A DNA stretch of 64,000 nucleotides from Cytobacillus gottheilii. Lineage in GTDB: Bacteria > Bacillota > Bacilli > Bacillales > Cytobacillaceae. The DNA is taken from contig NZ_KV440945.1 of assembly GCF_001636345.1 (NCBI RefSeq), positions 1,775,631 to 1,839,630 on the forward strand, in the 5' to 3' direction. The notes under the pieces were generated by a model, which searched no databases, was not told the origin of the DNA, and saw only the letters and a program-made list of their open reading frames with translations. This document shows, in pieces, positions 1-9,720 of the stretch. The translations under genes and the position numbers were made by a program. Numbering within the stretch: position 1 is the first letter of the stretch; every line of letters starts with the position of its first letter.

Positions 1-524
1 AGCTGGCTGTATAACTGATTAGACTTTTCAATGAGATTGGCATGGAATTTTTCAATGGCTTTCTTCCATACAAACGTGAATTTATTAGCGTTCGCCTCAA
101 TTTTTGTGCCATCAATAAAGATCGCTTCTTGATCAATCAGGTTCTCCTGAACCAGCTGACATCGGAATTGGACGAAACATTGGCGTATTAATTCTTTCAT
201 TTCGGGGTGTACACGGAACCGGTTGATCGTGCGGTAGCTTGGCTCATATCCTTGTGCGAGCCACATCATGCGGATACTATCTTTCAATAATCCTTCTATT
301 TTACGACCAGAGAAAGTAGATTGCGTGTAGCCGCATAAAATAATTTTCAGCATCATGCGTGGATGATAGGATGGACAGCCAGTCTGTCGGCTAAAGGAAT
401 GAAAAGCTTCTTGAGGAATACTTTCGACTAAATGATGGATGGAAAAGGCGATATCATTTTCTTGTAATTTCACTGCTAAATCTAAAGGCAAAATAATTTG
501 ATTCATGTTATAATCTTTAAACAT
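1..524 (-). CDS. IS1182-family transposase, N-terminal part
   Basis: The minus-strand frame starts at ATG 524-522 (MFKDYNMNQIILPLDLAVKL) and stays open for 174 codons to the window edge. The N-terminal part has the IS1182/DDE pattern: 'HPRMMLKIILCGYTQ' then 'SYRTINRFR' and 'IFIDGTKIEANANKFTFVWK', the last carrying the first catalytic Asp of the DDE domain (FIDGTKIEA). A weak Shine-Dalgarno (GAAGGG) lies just upstream. The function is DNA transposition of its own element. The C-terminal catalytic residues are outside the window, so activity cannot be assessed. No frameshift is seen in the visible part. Confidence 0.85.
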   Translation of the reverse strand, partial: MFKDYNMNQIILPLDLAVKLQENDIAFSIHHLVESIPQEAFHSFSRQTGCPSYHPRMMLKIILCGYTQSTFSGRKIEGLLKDSIRMMWLAQGYEPSYRTINRFRVHPEMKELIRQCFVQFRCQLVQENLIDQEAIFIDGTKIEANANKFTFVWKKAIEKFHANLIEKSNQLYSQ

Positions 525-604
525 AAGGACCCTTCTTTCTGATTGAATTTGTTGTGGTGACTTTATTTTATCAGAAGTGGTCCTTATTTTTATTTAAAAA
601 TGAT

Positions 605-652
605 AAAAGCCGGTGAAATTTTACAATGAGTAAAATTTCACCGGCTTTTTTA
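605..652. terminator. Perfect hairpin terminator inside the IS end
   Basis: Two perfectly complementary 20-base arms (605-624 and 630-649) enclose a 5-base loop and are flanked by A and T runs, so it could terminate in both directions. It lies between the IS end and the transposase start and probably shields the transposase from transcription entering from outside. Confidence 0.8.
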
Positions 653-665
653 TCTTGGAGGTAGG

Positions 666-680
666 TTTTGTCCCAGCCTC
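666..680 (-). repeat. Terminal inverted repeat of IS1182-like element
   Basis: The sequence reads GAGGCTGGGACAAAA inward on the minus strand, resembling IS1182-family termini. Intron sequence starts at the very next base. The partner repeat is outside the window. Confidence 0.55.
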
Positions 681-811
681 TGGGTTAAAAAGTATTTCTG
701 CTAGATATGACTTACTGCGTTCGACTTAATCGGAACCGCCGTATACGGAACCGTACGTACGGTGGTGTGAGAGGGATAAATGGAGGTTAATCGCCTCCCC
801 CTATCTCAATT
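681..811 (+). mobile_element. 3' remnant of a group II intron
   Basis: These 131 bases are identical by eye to 15085-15215, the 3' end of the complete intron downstream of spoIVB. The remnant keeps the last 15 codons and stop of the intron-encoded protein, domain V (paired arms ACCGCCGTA / TACGGTGGT) and domain VI. Everything 5' of it is missing, and the IS end abuts it at 680/681. It is therefore a second intron insertion broken by the IS or by an associated deletion. It cannot splice on its own. Confidence 0.9.
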
Positions 812-921
812 AAGAGAAAATAGGCAAATTTAAACCGTATTCACCATAAATTAAGGAATTTACAAACACCAAAGGAATCATGATAGAAAATAGAGAAAAT
901 AATAAGAGAACAATAATACAG

Positions 922-951
922 TTGAATTAACATAAGGTCTTATCGTATGAT
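922..951 (+). promoter_or_regulatory. Candidate sigma-A promoter for accB
   Basis: TTGAAT (922-927) and TATGAT (946-951) are separated by 18 bases, 84 bases upstream of accB. The 223 bp between the intron remnant and accB hold no other recognisable gene. With the IS and intron upstream, accBC likely depends on this local promoter. Confidence 0.5.
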
Positions 952-1034
952 TATAGTAGCTAGTCATAAATTATGCACTTCTTCTTTAAGCTTTTGATTG
1001 AAGTGAAGTGCCAAGTGAACAAGGGGTGCATTAA

Positions 1035-1538
1035 ATGTTAAAAGTAGAAGAAATTCGCGAATTAATTAAGCTTGTTGACGATTCAACGATTGATGAGTTT
1101 GTATATGAGCATGAAGGCTCCAAAATAAAAATGAAGAAAAATACATCTGAAACGATTGTTTCTGCCGAGTCTTTCAAACCAATTGCGCAAGCCCCGCAAG
1201 TACATACTCAGCCATCTGTACAGCCTGCAGCAGCTGTTGAAGCACAAACTGCGAAAGAAGCTGAACAGCAAAGCGCACCAGCAGGAAATGAAGGAAATCT
1301 TCATAAAATCGTTTCTCCAATGGTTGGTACATTTTATCAATCCTCTTCACCAGAAGCTGGTCCATATGTAAGTGCCGGCAGCAAAGTGTATAAAGAAACG
1401 GTTGTATGTATCGTTGAAGCAATGAAGTTATTTAATGAAATCGAAGCAGAAGTTAATGGTGAAATTGTTGAGATTCTTGTAAAAGACGGACAATTAGTAG
1501 AATACGGTCAGCCATTATTTTTAGTGAAGCCTGAGTAA
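1035..1538 (+). CDS. accB: Biotin carboxyl carrier protein of acetyl-CoA carboxylase
   Basis: AccB carries the biotin that shuttles carboxyl groups between biotin carboxylase and carboxyltransferase in the first step of fatty-acid synthesis. The 167-residue protein has a helical N-terminus, a Pro/Ala/Gln-rich linker (about residues 45-85) and a C-terminal biotinyl domain with EAMKLFNE, whose Lys131 is the biotinylation site. Length is normal for the family. An AAGGGG ribosome site precedes the ATG. accC follows after 14 bp, so the two form an operon as in other Bacillaceae. The upstream spoIIIA operon expected in B. subtilis is not in view because mobile elements occupy that position. Confidence 0.98.
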   Translation: MLKVEEIRELIKLVDDSTIDEFVYEHEGSKIKMKKNTSETIVSAESFKPIAQAPQVHTQPSVQPAAAVEAQTAKEAEQQSAPAGNEGNLHKIVSPMVGTFYQSSSPEAGPYVSAGSKVYKETVVCIVEAMKLFNEIEAEVNGEIVEILVKDGQLVEYGQPLFLVKPE

Positions 1539-1552
1539 GGGGTGCTGACAGG

Positions 1553-2920
1553 ATGAATACAATGATTAAAAAATTATTAATTGCAAATAGAGGGGAAATT
1601 GCTGTTCGGATTATTCGCGCCTGCAGAGAAATGGGCATCGAGTCTGTTGCCGTATATTCAGAGGCAGATAAGGAAGCATTGCATGTACAGCTTGCAGATG
1701 AAGCTTACTGTATTGGTCCAACATCGTCTAAAGACAGCTATTTAAACTTTACAAATATAATAAGTGTGGCTAAGCTGACGGATTGTGACGCAATTCATCC
1801 GGGCTATGGATTCTTAGCAGAAAATGCTGACTTTGCTGAACTCTGCAGAGAGTGCAACATTATATTTGTTGGACCGACACCAGAAGCCATTTCAAAAATG
1901 GGCACAAAGGATATTGCCCGTGAAACAATGAAAGCAGCTGGGGTTCCTATTGTTCCGGGTTCGAACGGGATTATTAAAGATGAAAAAGATGCGATAGAGC
2001 TGGCTAATCAAATTGAATACCCAGTGATCATTAAGGCAACTGCCGGCGGCGGAGGTAAAGGGATCCGTGTAGCTAAAAATGAGCAGGAGCTTATTAAAGG
2101 AATTACGATCACCCAGCAGGAGGCACTTACAGCCTTCGGTAATCCTGGCGTTTATATCGAGAAATACATTGAAGACTTCCGTCATGTGGAGATCCAGGTG
2201 CTTGCTGACTCCCATGGAAATACGGTTCACTTAGGAGAACGTGATTGCAGTATTCAGAGAAGGCTGCAAAAGCTGCTTGAAGAAACGCCTTCACCTGCAT
2301 TAGATGGTGAAACACGTGAAGAGATGGGGAATGCTGCAGTTAAAGCTGCACAGGCAGTTAATTATACTGGAGCGGGAACAATCGAGTTTATTTATGACTA
2401 TAAAAATAGAAAATTCTATTTTATGGAAATGAATACGCGTATTCAGGTGGAACACCCCGTAACTGAAATGGTAACCGGTGTAGATTTAATTAAAGAGCAA
2501 ATTAAAGTGGCATCTGGAGAAAAACTGGCATTTAATCAGCAGGATATCACGTATTCCGGCTGGTCGATTGAATGCAGAATCAATGCGGAGAATCCGGAAA
2601 AGAACTTTATGCCTTCAGCTGGAAAAATAGATATGTATCTTCCTCCAGGCGGTTTAGGTGTTCGTGTAGATTCTGCTGCTTATCCTGGTTATGTGATTCC
2701 GCCATTTTATGACTCAATGATTGCAAAAGTGATCACTTACGGCGATACTAGAGAAGAGGCAATATCCCGAATGAAAAGAGCACTGAGTGAATTTATTATT
2801 GAAGGTGTTCACACAACCATTCCATTCCACTTAAAGCTTTTAAATCATGATCAATTTGTGGAAGGAAATTTTAATACGAAATTCTTGGACATTTATGATG
2901 TAATGGGTGGTAAAGAATAA
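1553..2920 (+). CDS. accC: Biotin carboxylase subunit of acetyl-CoA carboxylase
   Basis: AccC carboxylates AccB-bound biotin with ATP and bicarbonate. The 455-residue protein shows the N-terminal pre-ATP-grasp fold ([13 protein letters not shown]), the glycine-rich ATP loop [10 protein letters not shown] at residues 161-170 and the ATP-grasp/catalytic segment [14 protein letters not shown]. The start at 1553 fits the ribosome site AAGGGG (1537-1542); an internal ATG at 1562 would match the N-terminus of the B. subtilis protein more closely but has poorer spacing. The carboxyltransferase genes accA and accD are normally elsewhere in Bacillus and are not in this window. Confidence 0.98.
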   Translation: MNTMIKKLLIANRGEIAVRIIRACREMGIESVAVYSEADKEALHVQLADEAYCIGPTSSKDSYLNFTNIISVAKLTDCDAIHPGYGFLAENADFAELCRECNIIFVGPTPEAISKMGTKDIARETMKAAGVPIVPGSNGIIKDEKDAIELANQIEYPVIIKATAGGGGKGIRVAKNEQELIKGITITQQEALTAFGNPGVYIEKYIEDFRHVEIQVLADSHGNTVHLGERDCSIQRRLQKLLEETPSPALDGETREEMGNAAVKAAQAVNYTGAGTIEFIYDYKNRKFYFMEMNTRIQVEHPVTEMVTGVDLIKEQIKVASGEKLAFNQQDITYSGWSIECRINAENPEKNFMPSAGKIDMYLPPGGLGVRVDSAAYPGYVIPPFYDSMIAKVITYGDTREEAISRMKRALSEFIIEGVHTTIPFHLKLLNHDQFVEGNFNTKFLDIYDVMGGKE

Positions 2921-2936
2921 TTGGAGGTGCTTTAGA

Positions 2937-3344
2937 TTGAGTGAAAATCAAATGCTGGAAATGAATCAAGAGCATACGGGTTTAGGCAAAGTAGAGATTG
3001 CACCAGAGGTAATTGAAGTAATTGCCGGGATTGCAGCAGCAGAGGTTGAAGGAGTTGCACAAATGCGCGGCAACTTTGCAACTGGTGTCGTTGAAAGACT
3101 GGGCAAGAAAAATCATGGCAAGGGTGTCAAAGTAGATTTGACTGAAGCTGGCATTAAGGTGGATATTTATTGCTTAATGAAGTTCGGCATATCTATCCCA
3201 AATGTCGCTCAAAAGATTCAAGATAACATTCGGCAAGCCCTCCTGAATATGACGGCACTTGAAGCAAGTGAAGTAAATATTCACGTTGTTGGTGTATTAT
3301 TCGAAAACCAAAAGCAAGAGCCGGAATACGATCAGGAAATGTAA
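2937..3344 (+). CDS. yqhY: Asp23/Gls24 family envelope stress protein YqhY
   Basis: This is a DUF322/Asp23-family protein of about 135 residues. In B. subtilis YqhY is linked to acetyl-CoA carboxylase: its loss is compensated by acc mutations, consistent with its place behind accBC here. I choose the TTG start at 2937 because GGAGGTG (2923-2929) is well spaced before it and the resulting MSENQMLEMN matches the family; a longer frame from 2907 would overlap accC. The Asp23 core (KVEIAPEVIEVIAGIAAAEV to VNIHVVGV) is complete and no membrane segment is seen. How it acts on the carboxylase is not known from sequence. Confidence 0.92.
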   Translation: MSENQMLEMNQEHTGLGKVEIAPEVIEVIAGIAAAEVEGVAQMRGNFATGVVERLGKKNHGKGVKVDLTEAGIKVDIYCLMKFGISIPNVAQKIQDNIRQALLNMTALEASEVNIHVVGVLFENQKQEPEYDQEM

Positions 3345-3350
3345 GATCCC

Positions 3351-3383
3351 GAAAGCCAAGGACCAATAGTGTCTTTGGCTTTC
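3351..3383 (+). terminator. Terminator after yqhY
   Basis: Arms GAAAGCCAAGGAC (3351-3363) and GTCTTTGGCTTTC (3371-3383) pair with one G-U. The T-run is poor, so efficiency is uncertain. It closes the accB-accC-yqhY unit. Confidence 0.65.
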
Positions 3384-3540
3384 ATTATGTTATTAAACAA
3401 ATAACGTTATGCTAAAAATCATAATCATGGAGAAATTAAGTACATAAGTGCGCATAATGGTGACATATGCTATTATCTTGTTATGTGTTTTTTTCGATGA
3501 CGCGTAAATTATGTGAAATAAAAGGGGTTAATGATATTAA

Positions 3541-3933
3541 ATGAAAAGAAGAACAGCAAGGGAAAAAGCTTTACAGGCATTATTTCAAATAGATGTTAGT
3601 GAAACGGATATAAACGAAGCAATTGAACATGTACTTGATGGAGCCCCTCATGATCAATATTTAACGATGGTTGTTGAAGGAGTTATAAAACATCGTGATG
3701 AAATTGATCAGCTGATTCAGAAGCATCTTGAGAAATGGACGATTGAAAGGCTGGCAACTGTTGATCGCAACATCTTAAGAATAGCTATTTTTGAATTCAA
3801 ATATACGGAAGAAGCGGTTCCTGTTAATGTAGTACTCGATGAAGCCATTGAAGTAGCTAAATTATTTGGTGATGACAAATCACCTAAGTTTATTAATGGT
3901 GTCTTATCAAAAGTTAAAGCAGATATGCAGTGA
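3541..3933 (+). CDS. nusB: Transcription antitermination factor NusB
   Basis: NusB binds boxA RNA together with S10 (NusE) and supports antitermination of rRNA operons. The 130-residue all-helical protein starts MKRRTAREKALQALFQID and ends with GDDKSPKFINGVLSKV, both diagnostic. AAAGGGG lies about 14 bases before the ATG, a long spacing, but no alternative in-frame start exists nearby. In B. subtilis folD follows nusB; here only about 120 noncoding bases separate nusB from xseA. Confidence 0.96.
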   Translation: MKRRTAREKALQALFQIDVSETDINEAIEHVLDGAPHDQYLTMVVEGVIKHRDEIDQLIQKHLEKWTIERLATVDRNILRIAIFEFKYTEEAVPVNVVLDEAIEVAKLFGDDKSPKFINGVLSKVKADMQ

Positions 3934-4052
3934 CACGTATGCTGATGTTTGAGGGTGTCGGCCATAAATGTAAAATGATACCCCAAATATCTGCTTTTGT
4001 GGGCTGAATTTGTGCCAGGTAAGGCGATCATTACTTATGCCAGGAGGGTATG

Positions 4053-5402
4053 ATGGGTACAGAGCGTTATTTAACTGTCATTGCATTAACAAAATATATT
4101 AAGAGAAAGTTTGACAAGGATCCTCATCTCCAGAACGTGTTTGTAAAAGGTGAAATTTCTAATTTTAAACAGCACTCGAGCGGGCATATGTATTTTACGC
4201 TAAAGGATGAAAAAGCACGGATTTTAGCTGTCATGTTCTCCCGCTATAATCAAAATATGAAGTTTCAGCCTGAAAACGGGATGAAAGTTCTTATTAAGGG
4301 CGATCTGACGGTTTATGAGCAGAGCGGCCAATACCAAATTTACATAAAAGAAATGCAGCCGGACGGAATTGGAGAATTGTATTTAGCATATGAACAGCTA
4401 AAAGAAAAGCTTGAAACAGAAGGCCTATTTTCTCCAAAAGCGAAGCAGGATATTCCGAAATACCCTGAATGTGTAGGAGTCATTACTTCACCTACAGGAG
4501 CGGCAGTAAGGGATATTATAACGACGATAAGAAGGCGCTATCCAATTGCAAAAATCATTGTGTATCCTGCCTTGGTTCAAGGAAATCAAGCTGCGCCATC
4601 AATCGTTAACTGCATTAAACAAGCAAATGCAGACGGACAAGCTGATGTTCTGATTGCTGGAAGAGGCGGCGGTTCGATTGAAGAGCTATGGGCATTTAAT
4701 GAGGAGATTGTGGCTCGTGCGATCTATAAGTCAGAGCTTCCGATAATCTCTGCAGTAGGGCATGAGACAGACTTTACGATTGCTGATTTTGTTGCTGATC
4801 TTCGGGCTCCAACACCAACAGGTGCGGCAGAATTAGCTGTTCCGCATATAGATGAGCTGGCTGAAAGAATATGGAATCGGCAATCAAGGCTTATTAGAAC
4901 GATGAGAGAAAGCATGTCGCGGCAAAATATCAGACTAACAAGGATTCGTAAATCCTATGCTTTCAGGAATCCTCAAAAGTTGTACGAGCAAAAATTAGAG
5001 CAAGTTGATAAATATGCTGAACAGCTAAAACGCGGGGCAGAAAAACTGTTTCTTATAAAACAGGAAGAACAAAAGCTCCTCCTTAAAAGGCTAGATCGTG
5101 CCAGACCGCAAGAACTGCTGCAGGAAGCAAAACAGCGCTATGAAAACTCAAATAAATACTTAACGAGAAATATGACAGCTATTTTGCATTCTAAGCAGAA
5201 GGACTTTAAACATATCCTATCCTCTTTAGAGGCGATGAGCCCGCTGAAAATTATGGATAGAGGCTATAGTCTCGTATATTCTGAAAACGGCGAGTTAGCA
5301 AAATCGGTAAAGGCAGTAAATGTGAATGACAAGGTGAAAATTCAATTTTCGGATGGATCGGCAGAGTGTACTGTCGTTGATACGGAGGGGAAATCCATAT
5401 GA
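4053..5402 (+). CDS. xseA: Exodeoxyribonuclease VII large subunit
   Basis: XseA is the catalytic subunit of ExoVII, which degrades single-stranded DNA in either direction. It has an N-terminal OB-fold ([25 protein letters not shown]), the catalytic domain with [14 protein letters not shown] and [16 protein letters not shown], a long helical region (about 265-380) and the C-terminal RGYSLVY motif. Two adjacent ATGs occur at 4050 and 4053; the ribosome site AGGAGGG (4042-4048) is better spaced for 4053. The stop overlaps the start of xseB by 4 bases, indicating translational coupling. Length (449 aa) is typical. Confidence 0.97.
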   Translation: MGTERYLTVIALTKYIKRKFDKDPHLQNVFVKGEISNFKQHSSGHMYFTLKDEKARILAVMFSRYNQNMKFQPENGMKVLIKGDLTVYEQSGQYQIYIKEMQPDGIGELYLAYEQLKEKLETEGLFSPKAKQDIPKYPECVGVITSPTGAAVRDIITTIRRRYPIAKIIVYPALVQGNQAAPSIVNCIKQANADGQADVLIAGRGGGSIEELWAFNEEIVARAIYKSELPIISAVGHETDFTIADFVADLRAPTPTGAAELAVPHIDELAERIWNRQSRLIRTMRESMSRQNIRLTRIRKSYAFRNPQKLYEQKLEQVDKYAEQLKRGAEKLFLIKQEEQKLLLKRLDRARPQELLQEAKQRYENSNKYLTRNMTAILHSKQKDFKHILSSLEAMSPLKIMDRGYSLVYSENGELAKSVKAVNVNDKVKIQFSDGSAECTVVDTEGKSI

Positions 5403-5632
5403 CAGCTGATAAAAAGGTAACATTTGAAGAAGCAATGGAACAGCTTGAGGAGATTGTCGAACAGCTCGAAGAAGGCGATGTTCCTCTAGAGGAAGCCATC
5501 GACATCTATAAAAAAGGCATGGAGCTTTCTAAGCTATGCCATGATAAGCTGAAAAATGTAGAAGCTCAAATAGCAGAAATGATTACCGAGGATGGAAAGA
5601 GAGAGCCATTTGCCATCGCTGAGGAGGAATAG
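5399..5632 (+). CDS. xseB: Exodeoxyribonuclease VII small subunit
   Basis: XseB is the small accessory subunit of ExoVII. The 77-residue acidic protein has the family signature [18 protein letters not shown] followed by [14 protein letters not shown], predicted to form two helices that bind XseA. ATG overlaps the xseA stop. Its 3' end contains GAGGAGG, which serves as the ribosome site of ispA. Confidence 0.96.
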   Translation: MTADKKVTFEEAMEQLEEIVEQLEEGDVPLEEAIDIYKKGMELSKLCHDKLKNVEAQIAEMITEDGKREPFAIAEEE

Positions 5633-5636
5633 TTTT

Positions 5637-6527
5637 ATGGGGGAAACGTTTAAGGAGTTTTCTAAACAATATAAAGAACTGCTGGAGAGCAATCTCCGGG
5701 CAGAAATGCAAACACTGGAAACACCGCAGATTTTAAAGGATGCAATGATCTACTCTTTAGAAGCTGGAGGAAAAAGAATCCGTCCTCTTTTACTTTTTGC
5801 CACATTGGCTGCTTTTAATAAGGATCCTAAAATGGGTCTTGAGACAGCTTCAGCAATAGAGATGGTACACACTTATTCGCTTATTCATGATGATTTGCCA
5901 AGTATGGATGATGATGACTTGCGCAGAGGTAAGCCAACAAATCATAAAGTTTTCGGAGAAGCAGCCGCTATTCTGGCCGGTGATGCATTATTAACATACA
6001 GCTTTCAGTTAATCTCTACCATTCAATCTGCGCAGACAACTGCAGACACGAAACTTGCTTTAATTGCTGAATTTGCTAAAGCTGCTGGTGCTGAAGGCAT
6101 GGTTGGCGGACAAGTAGCCGATATGCAGGGGGAAGAAAAGCAATTAAATCTTGAAGAACTTGAATATATTCATGTACACAAAACAGGGAAGCTGCTTGCT
6201 TATAGTGTAATTGCTGGCGCATTGCTCGCTGAAGCTGATGACAGTTTAATTGATAAGCTAAGATCCTTCTCCTTCCACTTAGGACTGGCTTTCCAAATCC
6301 GTGATGATATTCTTGATCTCGAAGGAACCGAAGAAATGATTGGGAAACCGGTTGGCAGTGATGAAGATAACCATAAAAGCACTTATCCTTCTCTTTTATC
6401 AATGGAAGGAGCAAAAAAAGCCCTAGAGGAACACATTAGTGCAGCGAAAAAATATCTAAAGGAAACAGCTCTAGACACAGCTTATCTCGAAGACATTACC
6501 GACTTAATTGCTGTAAGAGACAACTAG
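5637..6527 (+). CDS. ispA: Polyprenyl (farnesyl) diphosphate synthase
   Basis: IspA condenses isopentenyl diphosphate with allylic diphosphates to make farnesyl diphosphate, feeding undecaprenyl and quinone side-chain synthesis. The 296-aa protein has the first Asp-rich motif DDLPSMDDDD (residues 85-94) and the second, DDILD. The start at 5637 is chosen because GAGGAGG (5621-5627) lies 9 bases upstream and the protein then has the normal family length; a longer frame from 5592 runs through xseB. It is followed by dxs, so chain elongation and precursor synthesis genes are grouped. Confidence 0.96.
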   Translation: MGETFKEFSKQYKELLESNLRAEMQTLETPQILKDAMIYSLEAGGKRIRPLLLFATLAAFNKDPKMGLETASAIEMVHTYSLIHDDLPSMDDDDLRRGKPTNHKVFGEAAAILAGDALLTYSFQLISTIQSAQTTADTKLALIAEFAKAAGAEGMVGGQVADMQGEEKQLNLEELEYIHVHKTGKLLAYSVIAGALLAEADDSLIDKLRSFSFHLGLAFQIRDDILDLEGTEEMIGKPVGSDEDNHKSTYPSLLSMEGAKKALEEHISAAKKYLKETALDTAYLEDITDLIAVRDN

Positions 6528-6689
6528 TATAAAAGTTTCTATTTGGAAATTGAAGCGAAATCATGTAATCTAATGATACTGAATCTATATAAACACTCTG
6601 TGGAACTTGTTTATTCAACGTAATGAAAAAGTGAATAGCAGAAGCCCGGATACTGTATGAATAAGATGATGAAAGTGAGTGATCCATAC

Positions 6690-8582
6690 ATGGATCTTTT
6701 AGACATTAAAGACCCAAAATTCCTAAAAGACCTTTCTATTAAGGAACTCGAGGCGTTAAGCGAAGATATTCGTTCATTCCTTATTGAAAAGCTTTCTGTA
6801 ACAGGAGGGCATATTGGCCCCAACCTGGGAGTAGTTGAATTAACGATTGCCCTGCACAAGTGCTTTGACAGCCCTAAGGACAAATTTCTATGGGATGTTG
6901 GACATCAATCGTATGTTCATAAAATTCTTACCGGGCGCGCTGGTCAATTTGATACGTTAAGACAATATAAAGGACTGTGCGGCTTTCCGAAAATGGTTGA
7001 AAGTGAGCATGATGTATGGGAAACAGGACATAGTTCAACTTCACTTTCTGCTGCAATGGGAATGGTCATTGCGCGTGACCTGAAAAAGGAAGATTCACAC
7101 ATCATACCTGTCATTGGTGATGGAGCGCTAACAGGCGGAATGGCTCTGGAAGCATTAAATCATATTGGGCATGAACAAAAGAATATGATTGTAATCCTAA
7201 ATGATAATGAAATGTCCATTGCACCAAACGTGGGAGCGCTTCATAATGTGCTTGGGCGTCTGAGAACAGCCGGCAAATATCATTGGGTGAAAGATGAGCT
7301 TGAAATGCTCCTTAAAAAAGTACCTGCTGTTGGCGGGAAATTAGCTTCCACCGCTGAAAGGCTAAAGGATAGCTTAAAGTACTTGTTCGTTTCTGGTATG
7401 TTTTTTGAAGAGATGGGTTTCACTTATTTAGGACCAATTGACGGGCATAATTATGAAGAACTGTTTGAAAACTTAAGATATGCTAAGAAAACGGAAGGGC
7501 CAGTCCTTTTGCACGTCATTACGAAAAAAGGGAAGGGCTATGACCCAGCTGAAAGTGATACCGTTGGAACATGGCATGGTACAGGCCCATATAAAATCGA
7601 GACAGGTGATTTTGTAAAGCCTGTAAATCCTCCTCCGGCATGGAGCAAGCTTGTCAGTGAAACGGTTCGGAAGCTGGCTCGCAAGGATGAAAGAATTGTA
7701 GCGATTACGCCTGCAATGCCTGTCGGTTCAAAGCTAGAAGGGTTTGCCAGTGAGTTTCCTGACAGAATGTTTGATGTAGGAATTGCAGAACAGCACGCGG
7801 CAACTGTTGCAGCTGGGCTGGCTACGCAAAAAATGAAGCCATTTTTAGCGATATACTCAACATTCCTGCAGCGTGCTTATGATCAAGTGCTGCACGATAT
7901 CTGCCGTCAGAACTTAAATGTCTTTATTGGCATTGACCGTGCCGGCTTGGTTGGAGCTGATGGTGAAACACACCAAGGTGTCTTTGATATAGCTTTTATG
8001 CGCCATTTGCCAAACGTGGTATTGATGATGCCGAAAGATGAAAATGAAGGACAGCATATGGTTAATACAGCTCTTTCCTATGAAGATGGCCCAATTGCAA
8101 TGAGATTTCCCCGTGGAAACGGCATTGGAGTACCAATGGACGAAACCTTAAAGCAAATCCCAATTGGCTCTTGGGAAGTTTTGAAGGAAGGAAAAGATGC
8201 AGCCATCCTAACGTTTGGAACGACCATTCCGATGGCGATGGAAGCAGCAGTTCTCCTTGAAAAACAAGGCTATTCGATTAAAGTAGTGAATGCACGATTC
8301 ATTAAGCCGCTTGATGAAAAAATGATGTCCGGGCTATTGGGCAGCAATATGCCAATTTTAACGATAGAAGAAGCTGTGCTGCAGGGCGGATTTGGAAGTG
8401 CTGTGCTTGAATACGCACATGAACAAGGATTCCATCATGCTGAAATAGATCGTATTGGAATTCCGGATGAGTTCATTGAGCATGGAAGTGTGAATGAACT
8501 CTTAAAGGAAATTGGCATGACTACCGATGAAGTAGTGAAGAGATTAGTGATGCTTGCCGGAAAAAAACAAAAAAGGGCTTAA
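6690..8582 (+). CDS. dxs: 1-deoxy-D-xylulose-5-phosphate synthase
   Basis: Dxs makes DXP from pyruvate and glyceraldehyde 3-phosphate, the entry step of the MEP isoprenoid pathway and a precursor of thiamine and pyridoxal. It carries the thiamine diphosphate motif GDGALTGG...NDNEMS, the transketolase central domain ([15 protein letters not shown]) and the C-terminal domain. I place the start at 6690 ([15 protein letters not shown]), which matches family N-termini; an upstream in-frame ATG at 6657 would add 11 residues. Neither has a strong ribosome site. Length is 630 residues, normal. tlyA follows after 3 bases. Confidence 0.96.
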   Translation: MDLLDIKDPKFLKDLSIKELEALSEDIRSFLIEKLSVTGGHIGPNLGVVELTIALHKCFDSPKDKFLWDVGHQSYVHKILTGRAGQFDTLRQYKGLCGFPKMVESEHDVWETGHSSTSLSAAMGMVIARDLKKEDSHIIPVIGDGALTGGMALEALNHIGHEQKNMIVILNDNEMSIAPNVGALHNVLGRLRTAGKYHWVKDELEMLLKKVPAVGGKLASTAERLKDSLKYLFVSGMFFEEMGFTYLGPIDGHNYEELFENLRYAKKTEGPVLLHVITKKGKGYDPAESDTVGTWHGTGPYKIETGDFVKPVNPPPAWSKLVSETVRKLARKDERIVAITPAMPVGSKLEGFASEFPDRMFDVGIAEQHAATVAAGLATQKMKPFLAIYSTFLQRAYDQVLHDICRQNLNVFIGIDRAGLVGADGETHQGVFDIAFMRHLPNVVLMMPKDENEGQHMVNTALSYEDGPIAMRFPRGNGIGVPMDETLKQIPIGSWEVLKEGKDAAILTFGTTIPMAMEAAVLLEKQGYSIKVVNARFIKPLDEKMMSGLLGSNMPILTIEEAVLQGGFGSAVLEYAHEQGFHHAEIDRIGIPDEFIEHGSVNELLKEIGMTTDEVVKRLVMLAGKKQKRA

Positions 8583-8585
8583 CGG

Positions 8586-9431
8586 ATGAAAAATAAAAAA
8601 GAGCGTTTAGATATACTTCTTGTTGAAAGAGGTCTTGCGGAAACAAGAGAAAAAGCCAAACGGTCAGTAATGGCAGGTCTTGTTTTCAGCAATGAAACCC
8701 GGCTCGATAAACCCGGGGAAAAAGTGGACTCAGAGATCCCGCTGATGATTAAAGGCAAAGCGATGCCTTATGTCAGCCGCGGCGGATTAAAACTCGAAAA
8801 AGCATTGCAAGTGTTTGATTTAGATGTGAAAGACAAAATTCTTTTGGATATCGGTGCTTCAACAGGCGGATTCACAGATTGTGCATTGCAAAATGGGGCG
8901 GTTATGTCCTATGCCTTAGATGTCGGTTATAACCAGCTCGCATGGAAACTGCGTCAGGATGAACGGGTACATGTTATGGAGAGAACCAATTTCCGTTATG
9001 TGACCCCTGCTGACCTTCCAAAAGGAATGCCGAATTTTGCATCTATTGATGTTTCATTTATATCTTTGGAACTCATTTTGCCTGTTCTTAAAACTCTCCT
9101 TGTTCAGGGCAGTGACGTTGTGGCTCTTGTAAAGCCGCAATTTGAGGCTGGCCGAGATCAAGTGGGCAAAAAAGGCATAGTCCGGGATCCGAAGGTACAC
9201 AAAAGTGTCGTTGAAAAAATCATTCAATTCGCTTTAAATATTGGATATGATGTTAAGGAATTATCCTTCTCGCCTATAACGGGCGGAGATGGCAACATTG
9301 AATTTCTGCTTCATTTGTATTGGTCAGGCGAAAAAGAAACTGGACAAAATGACTTAATGACAAATGTAGAAGAAGTAGTTAAAACTGCACATGACGAACT
9401 GAAATCTAAGAAGAAGAGTGATGAAGGATAA
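8586..9431 (+). CDS. tlyA: TlyA-family rRNA (2'-O-)methyltransferase (YqxC)
   Basis: Members methylate ribosomal RNA ribose 2'-OH using S-adenosylmethionine; mycobacterial TlyA does this and sets capreomycin sensitivity. The 281-residue protein has an N-terminal S4 RNA-binding domain (about 6-65: RLDILLVERGLAETREKAK) and a FtsJ-like methyltransferase domain with the SAM loop LLDIGASTGGFTDCAL. The start lies 3 bases after dxs, so it is co-transcribed. Its stop codon is part of the terminator stem. Substrate specificity in this organism is inferred from the family. Confidence 0.93.
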   Translation: MKNKKERLDILLVERGLAETREKAKRSVMAGLVFSNETRLDKPGEKVDSEIPLMIKGKAMPYVSRGGLKLEKALQVFDLDVKDKILLDIGASTGGFTDCALQNGAVMSYALDVGYNQLAWKLRQDERVHVMERTNFRYVTPADLPKGMPNFASIDVSFISLELILPVLKTLLVQGSDVVALVKPQFEAGRDQVGKKGIVRDPKVHKSVVEKIIQFALNIGYDVKELSFSPITGGDGNIEFLLHLYWSGEKETGQNDLMTNVEEVVKTAHDELKSKKKSDEG

Positions 9432-9455
9432 GCCGTCTAGGGCTTATCCTTTTTC
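9424..9455 (+). terminator. Terminator of the xseA-tlyA unit
   Basis: Perfect arms AAGGATAAGCC (9424-9434) and GGCTTATCCTT (9441-9451) are followed by T residues. The tlyA stop codon lies in the left arm. The remaining 265 bases before argR hold its promoter region and no gene that I can see. Confidence 0.88.
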
Positions 9456-9720
9456 ATGCTATAAGAAAAAATAAAGATAAGATGAAATTTCTAATTAGAA
9501 AATAAAGCAAAGAGCAGTTAAGTCTTTTTTTCAACTTGCTGTTGTCCAATCGGCCATTTTTTTATCTTGCACTCTTGAATAGTTTCCCTTCTTGTTCTTT
9601 AATATTATTGTACAATATTGCTAAAATCGGCTAACATATGTAAGAAAGGCAACGATCTTTACTTGTACACAATACAGTTTATATATAGAAAAATTTCAAG
9701 AACCTTGAGGTGGTAGTTTC

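Larger units (their letters stand above)
1..680 (-). mobile_element. IS1182-like insertion sequence, partial (runs off left edge)
   Basis: This is the transposase-upstream end of an insertion sequence. A minus-strand transposase reading frame (1-524) is followed by a hairpin (605-649) and a terminal inverted repeat-like end at 666-680, read inward as GAGGCTGGGACAAAA, which resembles ends of IS1182-family elements. The element end directly abuts group II intron sequence at 681, so it appears inserted into, or adjacent to a deletion of, an intron copy. The other end lies outside the window, so target-site duplication and completeness cannot be judged. Confidence 0.75.

Noticed and set aside
2907-2936. 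Upstream ATG extension of yqhY
   Set aside because: It overlaps accC, lacks a ribosome site and adds residues not in the family; TTG 2937 is preferred.
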